DNA from: Roseitalea sp.
GTDB taxonomy: Bacteria; Pseudomonadota; Alphaproteobacteria; Rhizobiales; Rhizobiaceae
NCBI GenBank assembly: GCA_017642895.1
Contig: JAEPON010000017.1
Span: forward strand, 16,393-80,392
DNA: 64,000 bases
Reading direction: 5' to 3'
Shown piece by piece: positions 8,177 through 16,419 of this stretch. The translations under genes were made by a program, and so were the position numbers. The first letter of the stretch is position 1. Every line of letters starts with the position of its first letter. The notes below the pieces were generated by a model. The model searched no databases. It saw only the letters and a list, made by a program, of their open reading frames with translations, and was not told the origin of the DNA.

Positions 8177-11167
8177 TCAGTCGCCCAGCGCATCCTCGAG
8201 GAATGCGGCGAGCTGTGCCTTGTGGGTGCTCATCACGCCGGTGGCCGTCGATGCGGCGGCCGGCCGGCCGGTATAGCGCACGCGCGCATGCTTGGCGTTG
8301 ATGTGCGCCAGAACCCACTCCAGATAGGGATCGATGAACGCCCAGGCGCCCATGTTCTTGGGTTCTTCCTGGCACCAGACCATCTCGGCGTTCTTGAACC
8401 GCGACAATTCGGTGATCAGCGCCTTGGCCGGGAACGGGTAGAGCTGCTCGACCCGCAACAGATAGACATCGTTGATGCCGCGCTCCTCACGCTCCTCGTA
8501 AAGGTCGTAATAGACCTTGCCGGTGCACAGAACGACGCGCCGGATCTTGGAATCGGTGACCAGCTTGATCTCCGAATCGTCCTTGCGATACTCCGCATCG
8601 TCCCACAAGAGCCGGTGGAACGCGCTCTCCCCGGACATCTCGGCCAGCGTCGATGTCGCACGCTTGTGCCGCAGCAGCGATTTGGGCGTCATCAGGATCA
8701 GCGGCTTGCGGAACTCGCGTTTGAGCTGGCGCCGCAGGATGTGGAAATAGTTGGACGGCGTCGTGCAGTTGGCAACCTGCATATTGTCCTCGGCGCACAT
8801 CTGCAAAAAGCGCTCGAGCCGCGCCGAGGAATGCTCCGGCCCCTGGCCTTCATAGCCGTGCGGCAAAAGGCAGACGAGGCCGGACATGCGCAACCATTTG
8901 CGTTCGCCCGACGAGATGAACTGGTCGAACAGCACTTGCGCACCATTGGCGAAATCGCCGAACTGCGCTTCCCAGAGCGTCAGCGCGTTCGGCTCGGCCA
9001 GCGTATAGCCATATTCGAAGCCGAGCACCGCCTCTTCCGACAGCATCGAGTTGATGACCTCATAGCGGCCCTGGCCCGCCTTGATGTCGTTGAGCGGCGT
9101 GTAACGGGCTTCGGTCTCCTGGTCGTAGAGCACCGAATGGCGCTGCGAGAAGGTGCCGCGCTCGCAATCCTGGCCCGACAGCCGCACGCCCTGCCCGTCG
9201 AGCAGGATCGAACCGAATGCCAGCGCCTCGGCGGTCGCCCAGTCGATGCCCTCGCCGCTCTCGATCATCTTGGCGCGATTGTCGAGGAACCGCTTGATCG
9301 TACGGTGGACATTGAGGTCCTTGGGGATGGTGGTGAGCTGCTTGCCGATGTCCTTCAGCGTCTTGAGCGGCACGTTGGTCTTGCCGCGGCGGCGCTCATC
9401 CTCATTGTCGGCGCGCTGCAGGCCCGACCATTTGCCGTCCAGCCAGTCCGCCTTGTTGGGTTTGTAGTCGTCGCCGGCCTGGAACTCGATCTCGAGATTC
9501 TCGCGCCAGTCGGTCTTCATTTTTTCCGCATCATCGACCGTGACGTGGCCTTCGGCGATCAGCTTGTCGGAATAGAGCTGCACCGTCGTTTTGTGCTTGC
9601 GGATCGTCCGGTACATGATCGGCTGCGTGAAGGCCGGCTCGTCGCCCTCATTGTGGCCGAACCGCCGGTAGCAGAACATGTCGATGACCACCGGCTTGTG
9701 GAACTTCATCCGGAATTCGATCGCCACCTTGGCCGCATAGACAACCGCTTCGGGGTCATCGCCATTCACATGGAAGATCGGCGCTTCAATCATCTTGGCG
9801 ACATCGGACGGATAGGGCGACGACCGCGAGAAATAAGGATTGGTCGTAAAGCCGATCTGGTTGTTGATGATGAAGTGGATCGAACCGGCCACGCGATGGC
9901 CGCGCAGTGCCGAAAGACCCAGACATTCGGCGACGACGCCCTGCCCGGCAAACGCCGCATCGCCATGCAGCAAGAGCGGCAGCACCTCGGCGCGGTCTTC
10001 GAGCGGCACGATCTCGGGCCGGTGCGCCCCGCCGGCATGCTGGTCCTGCTTGGCGCGTGCCTTGCCCAGCACCACCGGATTGACGATCTCCAGATGCGAG
10101 GGGTTGGCGGTCAGCGACAAATGGACATTGTTGTCATCGAACTGGCGGTCGGACGATGCGCCCAGATGGTATTTGACATCGCCGGACCCTTCCACATCAT
10201 CGGGCACGAACGAGCCGCCCTTGAACTCGTTGAAGAGCGCCCGGTGCGGCTTGCCCATCACCTGGGTCAGAACGTTCAGCCGGCCCCGGTGCGCCATGCC
10301 GAACACGATGTCTTTCAGGCCAAGCTGGCCGCCGCGCTTGATGATCTGCTCAAGCGCCGGGATCAGCGACTCGCCGCCATCGAGGCCGAAGCGCTTGGTG
10401 CCCTTGTATTTGACGTCGATGAACTGTTCGAAGCCTTCCGCCTCGATCAGTTTCTGCAGGATCGCCTTCTTGCCGTTGGGGGTGAACTCGACGCCCTTGT
10501 CCGGCCCCTCGATGCGCTGCTGCAGCCAGGACTTCTCCTCTGGATGGGAGATGTGCATGAACTCGACCGCCATCGTGCCGCAATAGGTGCGCTTGAGGAT
10601 GTCGAGCATCTGCGGGATCGTCGCATATTCGAGCCCGAGCACGTGGTCGATGAAGATCGGCCGGTCGTAGTCGCTTTCCTGAAAGCCGTAAGTGGACGGG
10701 TGCAGCTCGTTATAGTCTTCCTTGTGGCCGGCAAGCCCGAGCGGGTCGAGATCCGCATGCAGATGGCCGCGCATGCGATAGGCACGGATCATCATGATCG
10801 CGCGCACCGAATCGCGCGTGGCGCGCAGCAGTTCCTCGGTCGAGATGCCGCCCGCCGACTGCGCCTTCTCGGCGATCTTGCCGTTCATGTGGGCTTCGAC
10901 TTCGCCCCAGTCGCCGTCGAGCGCCGATGTCAGTTCGCCATTCGCCGGCACCGGCCAGTGATCCTGCTCCCAGGACGGTCCCTCGGCGGTCTTGATCACA
11001 TCGTCGCGATTGTCGGACAGCCCTTCGAAGAATTCGCGCCATTCCCCGGAAACCGAAGCCGGGTCTTCCTCATAGCGCGCCTGCATCTGTTCGATGTAGA
11101 GCGCGTTGCCGCCATAAAGGAACGAGGTTCCGGCGAAGATGTCGTTGGCTTGGTCCTTGCGTGCCAT
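8177..11167 (-). CDS. sucA: 2-oxoglutarate dehydrogenase E1 component
   Basis: 996-residue thiamine-diphosphate enzyme that decarboxylates 2-oxoglutarate and succinylates SucB. The N-terminal helical domain (GTSFLYGGNALYIEQMQARY) is typical. Active-site segments include GMAHRGRLNVL, GDAAFAGQGVVAECLGLSALRG (ThDP-binding), RRFGHNEGDEPAFTQP and the transketolase-like C-terminal half (LPHGYEGQGPEHSSARLERFLQ). ATG 11167 is chosen over an in-frame GTG at 11176 because TAGGTGA sits about 7 nt before it. The 160 bases upstream contain a row of hairpins. Confidence 0.97.
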   Translation of the reverse strand: MARKDQANDIFAGTSFLYGGNALYIEQMQARYEEDPASVSGEWREFFEGLSDNRDDVIKTAEGPSWEQDHWPVPANGELTSALDGDWGEVEAHMNGKIAEKAQSAGGISTEELLRATRDSVRAIMMIRAYRMRGHLHADLDPLGLAGHKEDYNELHPSTYGFQESDYDRPIFIDHVLGLEYATIPQMLDILKRTYCGTMAVEFMHISHPEEKSWLQQRIEGPDKGVEFTPNGKKAILQKLIEAEGFEQFIDVKYKGTKRFGLDGGESLIPALEQIIKRGGQLGLKDIVFGMAHRGRLNVLTQVMGKPHRALFNEFKGGSFVPDDVEGSGDVKYHLGASSDRQFDDNNVHLSLTANPSHLEIVNPVVLGKARAKQDQHAGGAHRPEIVPLEDRAEVLPLLLHGDAAFAGQGVVAECLGLSALRGHRVAGSIHFIINNQIGFTTNPYFSRSSPYPSDVAKMIEAPIFHVNGDDPEAVVYAAKVAIEFRMKFHKPVVIDMFCYRRFGHNEGDEPAFTQPIMYRTIRKHKTTVQLYSDKLIAEGHVTVDDAEKMKTDWRENLEIEFQAGDDYKPNKADWLDGKWSGLQRADNEDERRRGKTNVPLKTLKDIGKQLTTIPKDLNVHRTIKRFLDNRAKMIESGEGIDWATAEALAFGSILLDGQGVRLSGQDCERGTFSQRHSVLYDQETEARYTPLNDIKAGQGRYEVINSMLSEEAVLGFEYGYTLAEPNALTLWEAQFGDFANGAQVLFDQFISSGERKWLRMSGLVCLLPHGYEGQGPEHSSARLERFLQMCAEDNMQVANCTTPSNYFHILRRQLKREFRKPLILMTPKSLLRHKRATSTLAEMSGESAFHRLLWDDAEYRKDDSEIKLVTDSKIRRVVLCTGKVYYDLYEEREERGINDVYLLRVEQLYPFPAKALITELSRFKNAEMVWCQEEPKNMGAWAFIDPYLEWVLAHINAKHARVRYTGRPAAASTATGVMSTHKAQLAAFLEDALGD

Positions 11168-11180
11168 GTCAGTCACCTAT

Positions 11181-11307
11181 CCGGAACGCCCCGTTCCGGC
11201 TCCTTCGGGTTTCCCTTGCCGCGCGGCGGTTCCGCGCTTGTCGTTCCCCCTGTCGAGCAGGTCTTGCCCGCCCCGCCCTTTCGGGCCGGCTATGCCCCTG
11301 AAGGGGC
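11181..11307. repeat. array of five short hairpins between sucD and sucA
   Basis: Within 127 bases there are successive inverted repeats: CCGGAAC/GTTCCGG (11181-11199), GCGCGG/CCGCGC (11221-11237), CCTG/CAGG (11249-11261), GCCC/GGGC (11275-11286) and GCCCCT/AGGGGC (11294-11307). None is followed by a clean T-run, so they look less like one terminator than an mRNA processing or stabilising spacer, or an intergenic mosaic repeat. Confidence 0.6.
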
Positions 11308-11327
11308 ACGGCCATCCTGTCCGGGCC

Positions 11328-12248
11328 TCAGCCCTTGAGCACCTCGACCAGCGTCTTGCCGAGCTGTGCCGGCGACGGCGAAACGCGGATGCCCGCATCC
11401 TCCATCGCCTTGATCTTGTCTTCGGCGCCGCCCTTGCCGCCGGATATAACGGCGCCCGCATGGCCCATCGTGCGTCCGGGCGGCGCGGTGCGGCCGGCGA
11501 TGAAGCCGACCATCGGCTTCTTGCGGCCGTTGGCCGCCTGCTCCTTGAGCCATTCGCAGGCATCTTCCTCCGCGCTGCCGCCGATCTCGCCGATCATGAT
11601 GATCGATTCGGTTTCCGGATCGTCGAGGAACAGATCGAGCATGTCGATGAACTCGGTGCCCTTGACCGGGTCGCCGCCAATGCCGACCGCCGTCGACTGG
11701 CCAAGGCCCTCATTGGTGGTCTGGAAGACCGCCTCATAGGTCAGCGTGCCCGAGCGCGACAGGATGCCCACCGAGCCCTTCTTGAAGATGCGGCCCGGCA
11801 TGATGCCGATCTTGCATTCTTCCGGCGTCAGAACACCGGGACAGTTCGGGCCGATCAGGCGCGATTTCGACTTGTCGAGCTTGGCCTTGACCTGGACCAT
11901 GTCCATCACCGGAATGCCTTCGGTGATGCAGATGATCAACGGGATCTTGGCGTCGATCGCCTCGATGATCGCCGCCGCCGCGCCCGCCGGCGGCACATAG
12001 ACGACCGATGCGTTGGCGCCGGTGGCCTTCTTGCCCTCGGCGACGGTGGCAAAGATCGGCAGTTCCGTGCCCGCCTTCTCGCCGGCGCCCTCGCCGGCCG
12101 TCCAGGTCTCGCCACCCTTCTTGGGGTGGATGCCGCCGACCATCTGCGTGCCGAAATAGGCCAGCGCCTGTTCGGTGTGGAAGGTCCCGGTCTTGCCGGT
12201 CAGGCCCTGCACGAGAATCTTTGTGTCTTTGTTGATGAGGATGGACAT
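11328..12248 (-). CDS. sucD: succinate-CoA ligase, alpha subunit
   Basis: 306 residues. The N-terminal CoA-binding Rossmann domain has KDTKILVQGLTGKTGTFH, followed by GPNCPGVLTPEECKIGIMPG. The phosphohistidine loop is GHAGAVISGGKGGAEDKI near residue 250. It catalyses succinyl-CoA + ADP + Pi to succinate + CoA + ATP with SucC. Its ATG shares one base with the stop (TGATG) of the small membrane-protein gene inserted between sucC and sucD, which suggests translational coupling. Confidence 0.97.
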   Translation of the reverse strand: MSILINKDTKILVQGLTGKTGTFHTEQALAYFGTQMVGGIHPKKGGETWTAGEGAGEKAGTELPIFATVAEGKKATGANASVVYVPPAGAAAAIIEAIDAKIPLIICITEGIPVMDMVQVKAKLDKSKSRLIGPNCPGVLTPEECKIGIMPGRIFKKGSVGILSRSGTLTYEAVFQTTNEGLGQSTAVGIGGDPVKGTEFIDMLDLFLDDPETESIIMIGEIGGSAEEDACEWLKEQAANGRKKPMVGFIAGRTAPPGRTMGHAGAVISGGKGGAEDKIKAMEDAGIRVSPSPAQLGKTLVEVLKG

Positions 12249-12460
12249 CAGTTCTGGTCCTTCAAAATCTGCTTTATCTCTTTGAGCTCGGCGATCATCT
12301 CGCGGTTGGTGTCGACAATCTGCTGATTGACGGCATTCACCTCATCGACGTGCGACCTGTAGTGTTTCATGGAATAGCGGTAGCCGACCCAGACCACGGC
12401 GAGCAGAACGAGAAACGGCAGCCATGCCGCGATCAGTTCCGCCGTGCTCTGCGTCTGCAT
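12248..12460 (-). CDS. small membrane protein within the suc operon
   Basis: 70-residue protein with one transmembrane helix (about residues 8-29, AELIAAWLPFLVLLAVVWVGYRYS) and a C-terminal charged coiled-coil-like helix (VNAVNQQIVDTNREMIAELKEIKQILKDQN in two segments). It starts three bases after the sucC stop and its TGA overlaps the sucD ATG, so it is an integral part of the operon and not a chance frame. No family is recognised; the topology recalls small anchoring or assembly proteins. Confidence 0.78.
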   Translation of the reverse strand: MQTQSTAELIAAWLPFLVLLAVVWVGYRYSMKHYRSHVDEVNAVNQQIVDTNREMIAELKEIKQILKDQN

Positions 12461-12463
12461 GCA

Positions 12464-13657
12464 TCACCCCTTCACCGCTTCAACGATTTTCTGCGCGGCA
12501 TCGTCCAGATCGTCGGCGGCGATCACGTTCAGCCCGCTTTCATTGATGATGGCCTTGCCCTGATCGACGTTCGTGCCTTCGAGGCGCACGACCAGCGGCA
12601 CTTCAAGGCCGACTTCCTTGACGGCCGCAACCACGCCCTCGGCGATCACGTCGCAGCGCATGATGCCGCCGAAAATGTTGACCAGAATGCCTTTGACATT
12701 CGGGTCGGCGGTGATGATCTTGAACGCTGCGGTGACCTTTTCCTTGGACGCGCCGCCGCCCACATCGAGGAAGTTGGCGGGCTCGGCGCCATAGAGCTTG
12801 ATGATGTCCATCGTCGCCATGGCAAGCCCGGCGCCGTTGACCATGCAGCCGATATTGCCGTCGAGCGCGACATAGGCGAGATCATGCTTGGAGGCTTCGA
12901 TCTCCTTGTCGTCCTCTTCGGTCACATCACGCAGTTCGACAATGTCGTCGTGGCGGAAGAGCGCATTGTTGTCGAACGAGACCTTGGCGTCGAGCACGCG
13001 CAGATGGCCGTCCTTCATGACGATCAGCGGGTTCACTTCCAGAAGGCTCATGTCCTTTTCGGTGAACGCCTTGTAGAGCGTCGGGAACAGTTCCAACCCG
13101 TCCTTGGCCGCCTGCTTGGTCAGCTTCAGCGCCCGGTTGAGCTTCTTGGCGTCCGCTTCGGTCATCCCCTTGGCCGGGTCGATCGGCAGCGTCGTGATCT
13201 TGTCCGGTGTTTCCTCGGCAACCGCCTCGATATCCATGCCGCCCTCGGTCGAGACGACGAAGGCCGGCCGGCCCGTCGTCCGGTCGATCAGGATTGAAAG
13301 ATACAGTTCCCGGTCGATATCGGCGCCATCCTCGACATAGAGGCGGTTGACCTGCTTGCCGGCGGGACCGGTCTGCTTGGTGACCAGCGTGTTGCCGAGC
13401 ATTTCCTTGGCGTTCTCGACGACTTCCTCCACCGAGTTCGCCAGCCGCACGCCGCCCTTGGCATCGTCGCCCAGTTCCTTGAACTTGCCCTTGCCGCGGC
13501 CGCCCGCATGGATCTGCGATTTCACCACGTAGAGCGGTCCGGGCAGCTTCTGCGCCCACTCCTCGGCCTGCTCGACCGAATAGACCGCAACGCCTGCCGC
13601 CACCGGCGCGCCGTAGGAATGCAGAAGGCGCTTGGCCTGATATTCATGAATGTTCAT
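12464..13657 (-). CDS. sucC: ADP-forming succinate-CoA ligase, beta subunit
   Basis: 397-residue ATP-grasp subunit. The N-terminus (MNIHEYQAKRLLHSYGAPVA) and KSQIHAGGRGKGKFKEL form the nucleotide-binding part. The C-terminal ligase domain contains GCMVNGAGLAMATMDIIKLYG, NFLDVGGGA and ILVNIFGGIMRCDVIA. Partner of SucD; the two genes are separated only by the 70-residue membrane-protein gene. Confidence 0.97.
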   Translation of the reverse strand: MNIHEYQAKRLLHSYGAPVAAGVAVYSVEQAEEWAQKLPGPLYVVKSQIHAGGRGKGKFKELGDDAKGGVRLANSVEEVVENAKEMLGNTLVTKQTGPAGKQVNRLYVEDGADIDRELYLSILIDRTTGRPAFVVSTEGGMDIEAVAEETPDKITTLPIDPAKGMTEADAKKLNRALKLTKQAAKDGLELFPTLYKAFTEKDMSLLEVNPLIVMKDGHLRVLDAKVSFDNNALFRHDDIVELRDVTEEDDKEIEASKHDLAYVALDGNIGCMVNGAGLAMATMDIIKLYGAEPANFLDVGGGASKEKVTAAFKIITADPNVKGILVNIFGGIMRCDVIAEGVVAAVKEVGLEVPLVVRLEGTNVDQGKAIINESGLNVIAADDLDDAAQKIVEAVKG

Positions 13658-13685
13658 TGGGTCTGCCTTTGATCAAGCGTGGGTT

Positions 13686-14297
13686 TCATTGGCCTTCCGG
13701 CACGATGGAATGGAAGCTGTGGGCGAAACTGCCCTCGGGTCCGATGGAGACGGGCATATCGGTGCCGCAGGCAAAACGGGGGGCCATGGCGGCCGCCCCG
13801 CGCGCCACGCCATTGGCCTGTTCGACCTTGGCATCGACGACCGCAACAACGCAGCCCGGCGCCGTGTCCGTGCCGACCTTGGAGACGACAAGCGCCTCGC
13901 CCTTGTCCTCGGCGCCGCCGGTCATGCCCGTGTCGACGAAAAAGCGCAGGATCGCCGCATGGGGCACACCGTCCACAACGCGCCATTCGACGGCGTCATG
14001 GATCGAATTGAACGGCCCGAAGCTCTCCCAGCGCGCGTTGGGCTGGCCATAGTCGACATCGAAGCGCAGATCGCCCTCGGACGCGAACACCGGATGGCCC
14101 GGCAGGCCGTCGCATTGCAGCGCGATGCCGCCGGATTCGCGGTCCTGGGCGAGCACCGCACAGGCATCGAGGTCAAGCGTCGTGTAGACGCTCTCGGCGG
14201 CATGCGCCGGGCCGGCGGCGACAAGGCACGCACCGGCGGACAGCAACGCTGCCGCGTACCGTGGCCCGATCTGCCCCCGATGTCGTTCCCCTGGCAC
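13686..14297 (-). CDS. secreted hypothetical protein in the TCA operon
   Basis: About 203 residues if GTG 14297 is used: n-region PGERHRGQIGPR, hydrophobic core AALLSAGACLVAAG and cleavage at AHA-AES. The mature part contains several Cys (DACAVL, IALQCDG, APGCVV, PRFACG) that could form disulfides, and motifs GEALVVSKVGTD and VVDAKVEQANGVAR. The upstream frame continues into mdh but only as shadow. It lies between mdh (20 bases away) and sucC (28 bases away). Unrecognised function; rhizobial TCA operons do carry a conserved hypothetical at this place. Confidence 0.68.
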   Translation of the reverse strand: MPGERHRGQIGPRYAAALLSAGACLVAAGPAHAAESVYTTLDLDACAVLAQDRESGGIALQCDGLPGHPVFASEGDLRFDVDYGQPNARWESFGPFNSIHDAVEWRVVDGVPHAAILRFFVDTGMTGGAEDKGEALVVSKVGTDTAPGCVVAVVDAKVEQANGVARGAAAMAPRFACGTDMPVSIGPEGSFAHSFHSIVPEGQ

Positions 14298-14317
14298 TGC
14301 TGCTGTCCGGCCCGCTG

Positions 14318-15280
14318 CTATTTCAGGTTCGGCGCGATGTTCGAGCAAGCCTCGCACAACCCGGCAACCGCCGCCACCGACTTGTCGAACATCTTTTGCT
14401 CGGTCTTGTTCAGATCGATTTCGATGATGCGCTCGACACCGCCAGCGCCGATCACGGTCGGCACGCCCACATACATGTTCTTGACGCCATACTGGCCGTT
14501 CAAATGCGCCGCGCAGGGCAGGACGCGCTTCTTGTCCTTCAGATAGCTCTCCGCCATGGCGATCGCCGACGAGGCGGGCGCGTAATAGGCCGACCCGGTT
14601 TTCAGGAGGCCAACGATTTCGGCACCGCCGTCGCGCGTGCGCTGCACGATGGCGTCGAGCTTGTCCTTGGTTGTCCAGCCCATCTTCACGAGGTCCGGCA
14701 GCGGAATGCCGGCAACGGTCGAATAACGGGTCAGCGGCACCATCGTGTCGCCATGGCCGCCCAGCACGAACCCGGTCACGTCCTCGACCGAGACATCGAA
14801 CTCCTCGGCAAGGAAGTGGCGGAAACGTGCCGAATCCAGCACGCCGGCCATGCCGCACACCTTGTTCTTGGGTAGGCCCGAAAACTGCTGCAGCGCCCAG
14901 ACCATCGCGTCGAGCGGGTTGGTGATGCAGATGACGAACGCATCGGGCGCATATTTCTTGATGCCGGCGCCCACCTGCTCCATCACCTTGAGATTGATGC
15001 CGAGCAGATCGTCGCGGCTCATGCCCGGCTTGCGCGGCACGCCGGCGGTGACGATGCACACATCGGCGCCCTTGATCGCCTCATAAGAATTGGCGCCGAC
15101 ATATTTGGCGTCGAACCCGTCGACCGGCGCGGACTCGGCGATATCGAGCCCCTTGCCCTGCGGAATGCCCTCGGCGATGTCGAACAGCACCACATCGCCC
15201 AGCTCCTTCAGGCCGATCATGTGTGCGAGCGTTCCGCCGATCATGCCGGAACCGATGAGTGCGATCTTGTTGCGAGCCAT
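14318..15280 (-). CDS. mdh: malate dehydrogenase
   Basis: 320-residue LDH-like NAD-dependent malate dehydrogenase. The N-terminus MARNKIALIGSGMIGGTLAH carries the dinucleotide fold, followed by the mobile loop GVPRKPGMSRDDLLGINL and the catalytic His in VLGGHGDTMVPLTRYS. Start 15280 matches the family's invariant N-terminus; the frame is open to 15304. First gene of the minus-strand operon running through sucCD-sucAB-lpd. Confidence 0.96.
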   Translation of the reverse strand: MARNKIALIGSGMIGGTLAHMIGLKELGDVVLFDIAEGIPQGKGLDIAESAPVDGFDAKYVGANSYEAIKGADVCIVTAGVPRKPGMSRDDLLGINLKVMEQVGAGIKKYAPDAFVICITNPLDAMVWALQQFSGLPKNKVCGMAGVLDSARFRHFLAEEFDVSVEDVTGFVLGGHGDTMVPLTRYSTVAGIPLPDLVKMGWTTKDKLDAIVQRTRDGGAEIVGLLKTGSAYYAPASSAIAMAESYLKDKKRVLPCAAHLNGQYGVKNMYVGVPTVIGAGGVERIIEIDLNKTEQKMFDKSVAAVAGLCEACSNIAPNLK

Positions 15281-15583
15281 ATGCGGTTTTCCCGTTCGTC
15301 CCAATGTTCAATCTTCAAATTGGTGCGTGGCAAACCAGCACGCCGCGCCCCCGATATGGACCTACCGCGTGGCCCATGGGCCCTGAAAAATCAACCAAAA
15401 CTTTCGTAATCAATGTTTTCAAAGGGTTAGATTTTACGGAACTTACGTAAACGTCAATAAAATCCGCAACAGATGGCCGACGGCATTGAACTGTGGCCCG
15501 GCAATGACAGTCCCGCCACCTAGGCGAGCACGGTGCCGCACGCAGGCAAATTCGACTTTGGATCGGCGCAGGGCCGGTCAGGC
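15281..15583. other. promoter-bearing intergenic region upstream of mdh
   Basis: About 300 bases without a supported gene. The AT-rich stretch at roughly 15385-15470 (including CTTACGTAA-like palindromic words) is the likely site of the mdh operon promoter. No specific operator can be named. Confidence 0.4.
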
Positions 15584-15976
15584 TCATGGACCGGCAGGTT
15601 CGATCAGATCCCAAAGATTGCCGAACGGATCGCGGAACACGCCCACGGTGCCATAGGCTTCACGCCGGGGCTCTTCGGTGAAGACCACGCCCTTGTTGCG
15701 GAACGCCGCGTGGTCGCGGGCGAAATCGTCGGTCTCCAGAAAGAAGCCGACGCGGCCGCCGGTCTGGTTGCCGATGGCGGCCTCTTGGGCCGGGCCATGG
15801 GCCTTGGCCACCAACAGCGCCGCTCCTCCTGCTTTCGGCGCGACCCGCACCCATCGCTTGCCCGCGCCCATGTCGGTATCCTCGAGAAGGTCGAAACCCA
15901 GAGCACCGCAGTAAAATGCGATCGCCGCGTCATAGTCGGGCACCACCAGCGCAACGAGCGCGATGCGCTGTGTCAC
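15584..15976 (-). CDS. VOC family (glyoxalase/bleomycin-resistance fold) protein
   Basis: 130 residues comprising one vicinal-oxygen-chelate domain: RIALVALVVPDYDAAIAFY at the N-terminus, RWVRVAPK, GRVGFFLETDDFARDHAAF, and a C-terminal GTVGVFRDPFGNLWDLIEP with the metal-ligand Glu. Substrate unknown. The preferred GTG 15976 overlaps the stop of the upstream NUDIX gene (GTGA) and has GGGGA 6 nt upstream; a second GTG lies at 15979. Confidence 0.85.
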   Translation of the reverse strand: MTQRIALVALVVPDYDAAIAFYCGALGFDLLEDTDMGAGKRWVRVAPKAGGAALLVAKAHGPAQEAAIGNQTGGRVGFFLETDDFARDHAAFRNKGVVFTEEPRREAYGTVGVFRDPFGNLWDLIEPAGP

Positions 15977-16419
15977 CACCTGTCCCCGATCACGTCCGCG
16001 AGCCCATCGGGATAGAGCGTCCAACCGCGCTGTTGGAGTTCCTGGCGACGAAACCAGCCGACGGCGATCTCCTTGTCGTCCAGTATCGTCGGGCGCTCGC
16101 GCTCATAGAGTTCGCTATCGGTCAACTCCACTGTCGCCGCAAAGTCGAACTCGTGACCAAGCTGGCCCTCATGCCGATAGATGTTCTCAAGCGTGATCCA
16201 GCCGCCAGTGATCCGAATGTCCGTCGACAGCTCCTCGTTGAATTCCCGCGTGAGCGCGACCGCCCGCGTCTCGCCGAATTCGACGCCGCCGCCCAACGGC
16301 CGGACACCCTTGACCGCGCCGTCATCATTGGTCACCTCAACGCACAGCAGAGCATCGCCGCGGAACACCAGTCCGAGTACCTTGACGCCAATACCCGGAG
16401 AAGGGCGCCAGCGCGTCAC
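15973..16419 (-). CDS. NUDIX hydrolase
   Basis: 148-residue NUDIX domain: GVRPLGGGVEFGETRAVALTREFNEEL is the NUDIX box with its Glu pair (split for reading: GGGVEFGE, then REFNEEL). It hydrolyses a nucleoside diphosphate linked to some X; substrate unknown. The GTG start at 16419 lies on the zapE stop (GTGA), and its own stop overlaps the following VOC gene the same way, so three genes are translationally coupled. Confidence 0.85.
   Translation of the reverse strand: MTRWRPSPGIGVKVLGLVFRGDALLCVEVTNDDGAVKGVRPLGGGVEFGETRAVALTREFNEELSTDIRITGGWITLENIYRHEGQLGHEFDFAATVELTDSELYERERPTILDDKEIAVGWFRRQELQQRGWTLYPDGLADVIGDRW

Noticed and set aside
8222..11338. 1038-codon plus-strand open frame antisense to sucA
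   Set aside because: GC-rich third positions of sucA leave the opposite strand open; the translation is Arg/His/Asp-rich without any domain, and sucA is unmistakable.
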